A DNA stretch of 8,687 nt. Source: Oscillospiraceae bacterium (lineage in GTDB: Bacteria > Bacillota > Clostridia > Oscillospirales > Ruminococcaceae). The stretch is from the NCBI GenBank assembly GCA_900757485.1, contig CAAEOA010000098.1, forward strand, positions 1-8,687. The letters are read 5' to 3'. Made by a program: the position numbers and the translations under genes. The notes below the pieces were generated by a model that saw only the letters and a list, made by a program, of their open reading frames with translations, made no database searches and had not been told where the DNA came from. Position 1 is the first letter of the stretch, and the number at the start of each line of letters is the position of its first letter. Positions 1 through 5,152 of this stretch are shown piece by piece.

Positions 1-1322
1 GACTTTCGGCTTTTATCCGCTTTATCGATCGGATGATAGAAAAAGGGGAGGATCTGAAAAGCGCCAGCAAGTCTTCCGACGGTGAAAATGCGGTGCGTAT
101 CATGTCTGTTCACGGCTCAAAGGGGTTGGAGTTTCCGATTTGTATTGTTGCAGACTGCGGGAAACAGTTTAACAAACAGGATTTGTATAAAAACGGAATG
201 TTAAATGCTCGGCTCGGTTTTGCGATGAAGGTCAGAGAACATAAACGGTTAAAAGAATATACCAATATTCCCTATGAGGCGGTTCGTTTGGAGAATGAAC
301 GTCAGCTTGTATCGGAAGAAATGCGGGTGCTGTATGTAGCGTTGACGCGTGCGAGAGAAAAGTTAATTATGACTATGACTTCCGATCATTTGAAAAATGA
401 GTTGCAGACTCTTGCAATGGGAGTCGGAAAGGACAAAAAACTGCCGTATTATGCTGTTCGAACAGCAAATTCATTTGGTCAGTGGATATTAATGGCATTG
501 CTGCGCAATCCCGATATGAGTAAGCTGCGTTATATTGCGGATGAGCAGTCGGAGCATCTGCTACCATGCTCCAGCCCGGTAAAATTGGTGGTAACCTCTC
601 CGTACGAAGTAGCTGTTCAGCAGATTACTGCAGCGGAACAGTTTTGCGCCAAGACGGATCCGGCACTTTATCAGAGAATAGTGGAACAAGTGGGATATGT
701 TTATCCGTTTGAACAAGCCGCTCAACTGCCTTCCAAATTATCGGTAACGCAGATCGCCGCTTCTAAAAGCGGATATGGTAAGGTTTCGTTATCTTCTCCC
801 CGGTTCTTGCGAAAGGAAAAAATGACCGGTGCGGACAGAGGGACAGCCGTTCATACTTTTTTGCAGTTTGCTGATTTTGACCATTGTATTGCAGATCTGC
901 CGGGGGAGTTAGACAGGATGGAAAAACTTCGGTTTTTATCTCCGGAGCAGAAAGCGGCGGTTGACATAAAAAAATTGCAGTCGTTTTTTTCGTCGAATAT
1001 TTGCCGTAAAATTATGTCGTCTAATCACGCTTATCGGGAATATAAATTTATGTATGAGATTCCGGCGGGAGAACTTTACCCGGAGATCGATAGCAAAGAA
1101 TCCATATTACTGCAAGGAATTGCCGACTGCGTTATTGAAGAAGATGACGGTTTAATTATTGTCGATTACAAAACCGACCACAGCTCAGATGCGACTGCTT
1201 TAGCAGCGCATTATGCGCCGCAGCTTGTTTTGTATCGACGGGCAATAGAAGATCAATTTCGGAAGAAAGTAAAAAGCACTATTATTTATGCAGTGGAGTT
1301 GGGGCAGGAAATAGAAGTTTGA
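1..1322 (+). CDS. addA: ATP-dependent helicase/nuclease subunit A (AddA), 3' part only
   Basis: C-terminal part of AddA, the UvrD/Rep-type (SF1A) helicase plus nuclease subunit of AddAB. This complex resects double-strand breaks up to Chi for RecA-dependent repair. The reading frame is open from base 3, before the first ATG at 33, so the gene is cut by the window edge. Visible parts are helicase motif V (VHGSKGLEFP, about nt 108-137), motif VI (EEMRVLYVALTRAREKL, about nt 315-365), a linker, and a RecB-family PD-(D/E)XK nuclease domain. The nuclease domain shows YREYKFMYEIP, then GIADC, then VDYKTD (nt 1161-1178) with the catalytic D-x-K, and QLVLY (about nt 1221-1235). No frameshift is visible, so the gene appears intact at this end. 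AddB would be expected upstream. It is host chromosomal and not part of the island. The family assignment is secure. RecB is an alternative name, but the short motif-VI-to-nuclease layout fits AddA. Confidence 0.93.
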   Translation, partial: LSAFIRFIDRMIEKGEDLKSASKSSDGENAVRIMSVHGSKGLEFPICIVADCGKQFNKQDLYKNGMLNARLGFAMKVREHKRLKEYTNIPYEAVRLENERQLVSEEMRVLYVALTRAREKLIMTMTSDHLKNELQTLAMGVGKDKKLPYYAVRTANSFGQWILMALLRNPDMSKLRYIADEQSEHLLPCSSPVKLVVTSPYEVAVQQITAAEQFCAKTDPALYQRIVEQVGYVYPFEQAAQLPSKLSVTQIAASKSGYGKVSLSSPRFLRKEKMTGADRGTAVHTFLQFADFDHCIADLPGELDRMEKLRFLSPEQKAAVDIKKLQSFFSSNICRKIMSSNHAYREYKFMYEIPAGELYPEIDSKESILLQGIADCVIEEDDGLIIVDYKTDHSSDATALAAHYAPQLVLYRRAIEDQFRKKVKSTIIYAVELGQEIEV

Positions 1323-1365
1323 TTTCTATGCCGTTCCTTGTTAGAGAGAAAAAGACTTTTTAATT

Positions 1366-1414
1366 CAATTTGCAACCGTCATCGGTTGTTTGGGCACTTG
1401 CCGGTTGCAAATTG
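1366..1414 (+). terminator. Inverted repeat after addA, probable terminator
   Basis: CAATTTGCAACCG (1366-1378) pairs perfectly over 13 bp with CGGTTGCAAATTG (1402-1414). It lies 44 bp after the addA stop. Only a weak T-rich tail follows (TTTAGCTTTGTCT), so termination is plausible but not certain. The left arm can instead pair with a nearer CGGTTG (1383-1388) to make a short hairpin. Confidence 0.5.
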
Positions 1415-1457
1415 TTTAGCTTTGTCTCAATAAAATATATTTTGTCATGAAAAATGC

Positions 1458-1486
1458 TTGACAAATATAATATAATATGATATTAT
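1458..1486 (+). promoter_or_regulatory. Promoter of the tRNA-Arg gene
   Basis: Consensus -35 TTGACA (1458-1463), a 17-bp spacer and -10 TATTAT (1481-1486). The expected start near 1493 leaves a leader of about 35 nt before the tRNA. This is a sigma-A/sigma-70 type promoter of the strength usual for stable RNA genes. A perfect AT-only palindrome (1468-1490) covers the spacer and the -10. Confidence 0.8.
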
Positions 1487-1527
1487 ATTAAAGCGTTATC
1501 AGAACGGCAATAGTCGTTGTGATATTT

Positions 1528-1604
1528 GCGCCAGTAGCTCAGTTGGATAGAGTGTTTGGCTACGAACCAAAAGGTCGGGGGTTCGAATCCCTTCTGGCGT
1601 ACCA
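1528..1604 (+). tRNA. tRNA-Arg (anticodon ACG), CCA encoded
   Basis: A full cloverleaf can be drawn. The acceptor arm is GCGCCAG (1528-1534) with CTGGCGT (1594-1600), one G-U pair. The D stem is GCTC/GAGT. The anticodon stem is TTTGG/CCAAA with loop CTACGAA, giving anticodon ACG at 1562-1564 for Arg CGU/CGC/CGA. The T stem is GGGGG/CCCTT with loop TTCGAAT. The discriminator is A1601 and CCA (1602-1604) is encoded. The gene is intact although an integrase-bearing element starts at its 3' end, as expected when the element carries a copy of the tRNA 3' segment that restores the gene after integration. Confidence 0.96.
1577..1604. other. Candidate attachment site (attL) in the tRNA-Arg 3' end
   Basis: The T arm and acceptor 3' strand of tRNA-Arg are the usual crossover target of tRNA-specific tyrosine integrases. 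The integrase gene lies directly downstream and points back towards the tRNA, the classic arrangement at an element's left end. The exact core cannot be set without the matching attR, which would lie to the right of this window. Boundaries are inferred. Confidence 0.5.
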
Positions 1605-1606
1605 CG

Positions 1607-1656
1607 AAAATCGCTTATTTACGCTGTTTATAGCATAGATAGGCGATTTTTGTTTT
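1607..1656 (+). terminator. Rho-independent terminator directly after tRNA-Arg
   Basis: AAAATCGCTTAT (1607-1618) pairs with ATAGGCGATTTT (1639-1650) over 12 bp with one G-U pair, followed by TGTTTTT. The 20-nt loop contains a small hairpin (GCTG-TTTA-TAGC, 1623-1634). It begins two bases after the encoded CCA. If the crossover lies in the tRNA, this terminator is supplied by the element. Confidence 0.75.
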
Positions 1657-1670
1657 TGTCTTAAAATGCG

Positions 1671-1692
1671 TTTGGTGTTTATTTGGTGTTTA
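1671..1692. repeat. Tandem 11-bp repeat, candidate integrase arm-type sites
   Basis: TTTGGTGTTTA occurs twice back to back (1671-1681 and 1682-1692), between the tRNA/attL core and the end of the integrase gene. Short direct repeats at this position are typical of arm-type sites bound by the N-terminal domain of tyrosine integrases. The function is inferred from position and periodicity. Confidence 0.5.
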
Positions 1693-1728
1693 TGAGCATA
1701 TTTTTATAAACTAATATACAAAGAGAAA

Positions 1729-1771
1729 AGCGGGTTGCTGTCTTAAAAAATAGACGGCTCCCGCTCTTTTT
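1729..1771. terminator. Bidirectional terminator at the end of the integrase gene
   Basis: AGCGGG-TT-GCTGTC (1729-1742) pairs with GACGGC-T-CCCGCT (1753-1765), two 6-bp helices split by a small internal loop with one G-U pair. A T-run follows on the plus strand (CTTTTT, 1766-1771). The minus strand reads TTTTCTC after the stem. The integrase stop codon is at 1770-1772, so the hairpin begins right after it and should end the leftward repressor-integrase transcript. Confidence 0.72.
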
Positions 1772-3152
1772 AATTAGCTTTTTTATTTGGTAACGTTAGA
1801 ATGTCCTGCAATGTGTCAGCTGCTATTTCATCTGCTGTGCGGATTGCGTGGGCGTATATCTTTGTTGTGGTCGCGGTGTTGGCGTGACCTAGCCGTTTTG
1901 ATACCGTTGTTATATTTACATTGTTTGCAATTAATAAGCTTGCATTAGTATGCCGCAATGAATGTACGCAAATATTCGGCAAATTGTTTCTTGCAACGAA
2001 TTTATGAAACCATCCTGTTATTGTGTAGGAATGGATTGCCTTTCCAGTTGATTGCGTGAACACTTTCCCGGTATCAATCCATTTATCTCCCATTTTTATA
2101 CGCTCACCATTCTGCCACATTTTATATTCCAATAATAACTTAAATGCTTGATCTGAAACTTTAATAACCCTTTCGGAAGTATAATTCTTTGTAGAATCTT
2201 CATAAATCCCTTTTTCCGGAAGATAAAGGCTTGCACGCTCAATACTGATAATTTTATTCTTAAAATCTATATCTCGCCATTCAAGCCCACATAATTCGCC
2301 ACGGCGCAGACCGGAATAAACAAGTAGAGTTATTATAGTACGATACATAATCGGCTCTGATTCCAGCAATTCAAACAATCTGATAGTTTCCATATCATCC
2401 AGATATTTGGCTTCTGACCTGTCAACTTTTGGCGCCTTAATTCGGGTACATGGGTTTGAGAATATCACTTGCCATTGTACGGCAGTATTTAAAATTGCAG
2501 GAATTAGCCGGTGATGATGTAGTATTGTCTTTTGAGATAGTCCTCTTGATTCTTCTACTGGTCTAAAACAATCCGAATGCTTTTTCTTTAAGGCTTCTGC
2601 AATTAGTGTGCTGCAATGTTCAGATACATGACCACCATGACAGACAGTTGATACCGTTGTGGAAGAAACGCCCGCTTTTTTTGCAAATTTTTCATTAGAT
2701 AGCTTTTTCTTTTTTAGAAAGGCTTTTAAATCTATTATTGGCGCATATTTGGCATCTTTACGGATTCCGCTTTCTGATAGGTTATCATAGAATTGCAATA
2801 AATGCTGTGGTTGTATCTGCTCTAATTTAATATGCCCGATTGCAGGATTGATTCTTTTTAGTAATTCCTTATATCCTGCAACGGTTTTAGCCTTTAATTG
2901 CTTATCGGCATAGTCATTCATCCACTTTTCGGCAAAATCAGCAAATCGAATAGAACCGTCAAGATATTGCCCTGTCCTGCAACGCTCCTCAAACAACACC
3001 GTCTGCCGTTCCAGTTCCTTTTCAATCTGCTTTTTTGTCATACCGGAAGCGGGTTTCCATGTTGTATTCCGTCTGATTTGTTTACCGTTGATATCATATC
3101 CGCACGATACAGTTATTTTATAGGTATCTCCCCGCTTAGTTACCGTTGCCAT
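1770..3152 (-). CDS. int: Tyrosine site-specific integrase with an inserted HTH domain
   Basis: Tyrosine recombinase expected to integrate and, with the excisionase, excise this island at tRNA-Arg. Numbering from the ATG at 3152 (460 aa), residues 1-60 form an arm-site-binding N-terminal domain and about 67-237 a SAM-like core-binding domain. About 260-450 form the catalytic domain with Arg283 (SGLRRGE), a likely Lys322, His397-x-x-Arg400 (HSLRH), His423 (LGHAN) and nucleophile Tyr433 (IYAHA). The catalytic set is complete. The core-binding domain is interrupted by about 65 residues (about 133-200) that read as a XRE/LacI-like helix-turn-helix (LSNEKFAKKAGVSSTTVS), which explains a length above the usual 380-400 aa. 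The ATG at 3152 is preferred because AGAGGG (3161-3166) sits 8 nt upstream. A GTG at 3161 would add three residues but overlaps that site. It lies 22 bp after the repressor gene and is probably cotranscribed with it. Confidence 0.93.
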   Translation of the reverse strand: MATVTKRGDTYKITVSCGYDINGKQIRRNTTWKPASGMTKKQIEKELERQTVLFEERCRTGQYLDGSIRFADFAEKWMNDYADKQLKAKTVAGYKELLKRINPAIGHIKLEQIQPQHLLQFYDNLSESGIRKDAKYAPIIDLKAFLKKKKLSNEKFAKKAGVSSTTVSTVCHGGHVSEHCSTLIAEALKKKHSDCFRPVEESRGLSQKTILHHHRLIPAILNTAVQWQVIFSNPCTRIKAPKVDRSEAKYLDDMETIRLFELLESEPIMYRTIITLLVYSGLRRGELCGLEWRDIDFKNKIISIERASLYLPEKGIYEDSTKNYTSERVIKVSDQAFKLLLEYKMWQNGERIKMGDKWIDTGKVFTQSTGKAIHSYTITGWFHKFVARNNLPNICVHSLRHTNASLLIANNVNITTVSKRLGHANTATTTKIYAHAIRTADEIAADTLQDILTLPNKKAN

Positions 3153-3174
3153 TTGTTTCACCCTCTTTGGTCTA

Positions 3175-3864
3175 TTATCGTTTTATATTTTGCTCAAAAT
3201 AATCATAATGAGTAAATTCTCTAACCATATCAATAAAACATTTTTGTATTTGAAAAAGTATCAAATCGACATAAGAATCTTTATCAACAATTTCAAAATC
3301 ACTTCCGCTATTTATCTTATCTATAGTGTGACCATCCATCCCATACTTTAAAGATAATTCACGAAGTTCATCAAATTTTGAAGCATTATACAATACTGAC
3401 ATTTGATCGTATCTTTCAATTATCGCAACACACTTGTCATCTAATTCACGCACTGAACTTGCTAATTCTTCAATTCTATAATCTAAAACTATGTTATTGA
3501 TAAATTGATTTACATCTGGATTAAGTTTTTTAAGCTCGTTGATCTGTTTTATTACTTCTTCGTCAAGCCCTGTATATTCACAAATCATCTTTATATCAGT
3601 GTCAGCACTTTTGGTATCACTTCTACCAAGAAGATAGTCAGTCGACACATTGAAGAAATCCGCTATTTTACCCAAATAATATATATCTGGCTTTGTGTTT
3701 CCGTCTTTCCATTGTGCAACACTTTGACGCGCAACATTGCAAGCCGCCGCTAATTCTCCCTGCGTTGTCTTTTCTAACAGCATTCTAAGCCTTTTGGGGA
3801 ATTCACTATAATATCCGTAATCTATTTCCTCTTTTGTTGTCCTGCTTTTCTTTACTTCTGACAT
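3175..3864 (-). CDS. XRE/cI-like transcriptional repressor of the element
   Basis: A 229-aa protein with an N-terminal lambda-repressor-type HTH at about residues 24-80. It shows TQGELAAACNVARQSVAQWKDG and the typical closing segment DFFNVSTDYLLGR. The remaining 150 residues are helical and show no recognisable S24/LexA-type peptidase (no Ala-Gly cleavage site with Ser/Lys dyad that I can see). Induction by RecA-driven self-cleavage is therefore unlikely, and relief by a partner protein is an alternative, as known for SaPI Stl repressors. The ATG at 3864 has AAGGAG (3873-3878) 8 nt upstream. The gene is transcribed leftwards from the promoter at 4034-4062 and leads into the integrase gene. 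By position it should control the rightward promoter at 3923-3951 and its own. The DNA-binding role is secure and the regulatory wiring is inferred. Confidence 0.88.
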   Translation of the reverse strand: MSEVKKSRTTKEEIDYGYYSEFPKRLRMLLEKTTQGELAAACNVARQSVAQWKDGNTKPDIYYLGKIADFFNVSTDYLLGRSDTKSADTDIKMICEYTGLDEEVIKQINELKKLNPDVNQFINNIVLDYRIEELASSVRELDDKCVAIIERYDQMSVLYNASKFDELRELSLKYGMDGHTIDKINSGSDFEIVDKDSYVDLILFQIQKCFIDMVREFTHYDYFEQNIKR

Positions 3865-3887
3865 AGCGCCATCTCCTTAATGTTATA

Positions 3888-3978
3888 AAAAATTGCTTTT
3901 TAATTTTTCGTGTTTCATTCTCTTGACTTTCATTTTCTCTTGCGGTACAATAGCTATAGGCAATTAAAAATTACTTTT
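3888..3978. repeat. Candidate repressor operator repeats
   Basis: AAAAATTGCTTTT (3888-3900) and AAAAATTACTTTT (3966-3978) differ at one base and flank the rightward promoter. The second overlaps an imperfect palindrome of the form GYAATT-N3-AATTRC (3960-3974). A second repeat pair, TTTCATTCTCTTG (3913-3925) and TTTCATTTTCTCTTG (3928-3942), covers the -35 and spacer of that promoter. These are plausible operators for the adjacent HTH regulator, but AT richness makes chance similarity possible. Confidence 0.35.
3923..3951 (+). promoter_or_regulatory. Rightward promoter for the xis/replication operon
   Basis: TTGACT (3923-3928), a 17-bp spacer and TACAAT (3946-3951), with an expected start near 3958. 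It reads through the control region into the gene at 4093 and should drive the excisionase and replication genes. It faces the repressor promoter, so the two transcripts overlap. Confidence 0.8.
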
Positions 3979-4033
3979 GGAAGATAATGATGCGATTAAA
4001 AAAACAATGTAAGGTATTATTAACTACACCCCC

Positions 4034-4062
4034 ATTGTATCAACCATAATTGCCAAAGTCAA
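4034..4062 (-). promoter_or_regulatory. Leftward promoter for repressor and integrase
   Basis: On the minus strand, TTGACT (4062-4057), a 17-bp spacer and TACAAT (4039-4034), with an expected start near 4027. The -35 and -10 hexamers are identical to those of the opposing promoter. The leader to the repressor ATG is about 160 nt. Confidence 0.8.
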
Positions 4063-4092
4063 GCGAAAACGAAAAGAAAGGCGGTGATATTT

Positions 4093-4251
4093 ATGGATGA
4101 AAAAGCATTGGAACAGTTGGCGTTAGAAGAGCGCAGAGAGTATTTTAGAAAATGGCGTGCAAATAACAAAGATAGAGTTAAAAAGCACAATGCCGACTAC
4201 TGGAAAAAACGCGCCGAGCAACGATTAAAAGCAGAACAGGAGGGGAAATAA
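4093..4251 (+). CDS. Small basic protein, first gene of the rightward operon
   Basis: A 52-aa ORF (MDEKALEQLALEERREYF...) ending in GK, rich in Arg, Lys and Glu and predicted to be almost all helix, with aromatic/basic segments (YFRKWRANNKDR, YWKKR). The start is supported by AAAGGCGGTGAT (4077-4088), one mismatch from a perfect Shine-Dalgarno. Its TAA overlaps the ATG of the next gene (TAATG), so the two are translationally coupled. Similar short Arg/Lys-rich ORFs are common in the early operons of Bacillota phages and islands, but no function is known to me. It is first behind the regulated promoter, the position of Cro in lambda, but it has no visible HTH. Confidence 0.8.
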   Translation: MDEKALEQLALEERREYFRKWRANNKDRVKKHNADYWKKRAEQRLKAEQEGK

Positions 4252-4496
4252 TGGCATTACCACGGATGCGAACAGTAAAAGAAGCAATGGACACTATCAA
4301 AGAAGCAGACCCGCACACAGCCCTATCAGAGCACGCTATCAGACGATTAATTAAAGCGGGGCATATTCCGGTAGTAACAAGCGGGCGGCGGTTTCTGATT
4401 AATTTAGATATCCTGCTGGGCTATCTGGAAAATCCGGAAGAAAATCAGCTGTTGCCAAATGAATCTATTGGCACAATCAGAAGAATTGAGATTTAA
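4251..4496 (+). CDS. Excisionase/AlpA-like HTH protein
   Basis: An 81-aa MerR-superfamily winged HTH of the excisionase kind. Residues about 24-62 show ALSEHAIRRLIKAGHIPVVTSGRRFLINLD. This is the classic pattern of a recognition helix, then a GxxP turn, then a wing strand 'G-R-R-F-L-I', followed by a helix. Such proteins bend DNA next to the integrase core sites and drive excision, and AlpA-type versions also activate transcription in some islands. AGGAGGGG lies just upstream inside the end of the preceding gene, with which it shares a TAATG overlap. It is controlled by the rightward promoter, opposite to int, so excision and replication would switch on together. The fold is well supported. 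The Xis role is inferred from context. Confidence 0.75.
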   Translation: MALPRMRTVKEAMDTIKEADPHTALSEHAIRRLIKAGHIPVVTSGRRFLINLDILLGYLENPEENQLLPNESIGTIRRIEI

Positions 4497-4515
4497 AAGG
4501 AAAGAGGTAACAACA

Positions 4516-4728
4516 ATGTATTATGTAAAAACACGCATTAATGATGAATTAGAGGTAAAGATTGATTTAACAGGCGATAATATATTCACTACGTGCCCAG
4601 AGTGTGGAGCAGAATTCCCGATTGATATCATTGAAATGGCGCAAGTTGAACATTTTGATTTTTACAGTACAAATTTTTACTGTGATGAATGCAGTCAAAA
4701 ACTGCGGGAGGAACGAGATGCTACTTGA
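4516..4728 (+). CDS. Small zinc-ribbon protein of unknown function
   Basis: A 70-aa protein beginning MYYVKTRINDELEVKIDL. It carries two CxxC knuckles about 30 residues apart (CPEC, CDEC), so a structural zinc ribbon is likely. Frequent Asp/Glu make it acidic. The start at 4516 is preferred over an in-frame ATG at 4459 because AGAGG (4503-4507) sits 8 nt before it, and the upstream start would overlap the excisionase gene. The 3' end overlaps the next gene by 11 bp, so it belongs to the same operon. I do not recognise a family. A DNA- or protein-binding accessory role is possible but not shown. Confidence 0.72.
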   Translation: MYYVKTRINDELEVKIDLTGDNIFTTCPECGAEFPIDIIEMAQVEHFDFYSTNFYCDECSQKLREERDAT

Positions 4729-5077
4729 TTACATACCACACGGAGCGAACAAAGCTATTTCCGCAAAAGAATTAGCTAGAAAAGCGGGATATATAACAGT
4801 ACGCGATTTACAAAGCGATATCCACGTGCTCCGGGTAAAAGGTGAAGTGATTTGCTCTAAAACAGACTTTCCGGCCGGGTATTATATTCCAGATACTAAA
4901 GAGGAATTAGAGCATTTTTGCAAATCGATGAACAGCCGGGCGCACAAGATTAATTTAGCAGTACAAGCAGCCGAAAAGATGTTACAGCATATCGGGGCAG
5001 AAGATAATAAAAAAGTAGTACCCGCTTCGGACAAAGCAGATACTACAGAGCAAAAGTATAAAGCCAGACAAGCATAG
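4718..5077 (+). CDS. Winged-helix-like DNA-binding protein of the replication operon
   Basis: A 119-aa protein. Residues 1-60 (MLLDYIPHGANKAISAKELARKAG...) look like a winged helix: helix, 'ISAKELARKAGY' HTH core, 'RDLQSDIHVLRVKG' recognition helix, then strands 'VICS' and 'GYYIP'. Residues 61-95 form a helix (KEELEHFCKSMNSRAHKI) and the tail is charged and disordered. Proteins of this pattern often sit just before the primase/helicase gene in Bacillota phages and islands. The start at 4718 has GGGAGG (4706-4711) 6 nt upstream and overlaps the preceding stop. A longer in-frame start at 4604 would lie wholly inside the zinc-ribbon gene and is unlikely. The role (regulator or replication accessory) is inferred. 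Confidence 0.75.
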   Translation: MLLDYIPHGANKAISAKELARKAGYITVRDLQSDIHVLRVKGEVICSKTDFPAGYYIPDTKEELEHFCKSMNSRAHKINLAVQAAEKMLQHIGAEDNKKVVPASDKADTTEQKYKARQA

Positions 5078-5152
5078 TACTTTTGTCTCATTATAACACA
5101 CGATATCTTATTTGGCAATATAATTTTTTTAACATATTGAGGTGATAAACAT

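Noticed and set aside
2898..3215. Plus-strand open frame of 105 codons opposite the integrase N-terminus
   Set aside because: It is a shadow of a clear integrase gene, with no ribosome binding site and no recognisable protein features.
4459..4515. Longer N-terminus for the zinc-ribbon protein
   Set aside because: It overlaps the excisionase-like gene by 38 bp, while the ATG at 4516 has AGAGG at ideal spacing.
4604..4717. Longer N-terminus for the winged-helix protein
   Set aside because: It would lie within the zinc-ribbon gene in another frame, with no ribosome binding site. The ATG at 4718 has a good one.
5078..5152. Separate promoter for the primase gene
   Set aside because: A TATAAT is present at 5119-5124, but no -35 lies at suitable spacing. 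Readthrough from the operon is the simpler view.
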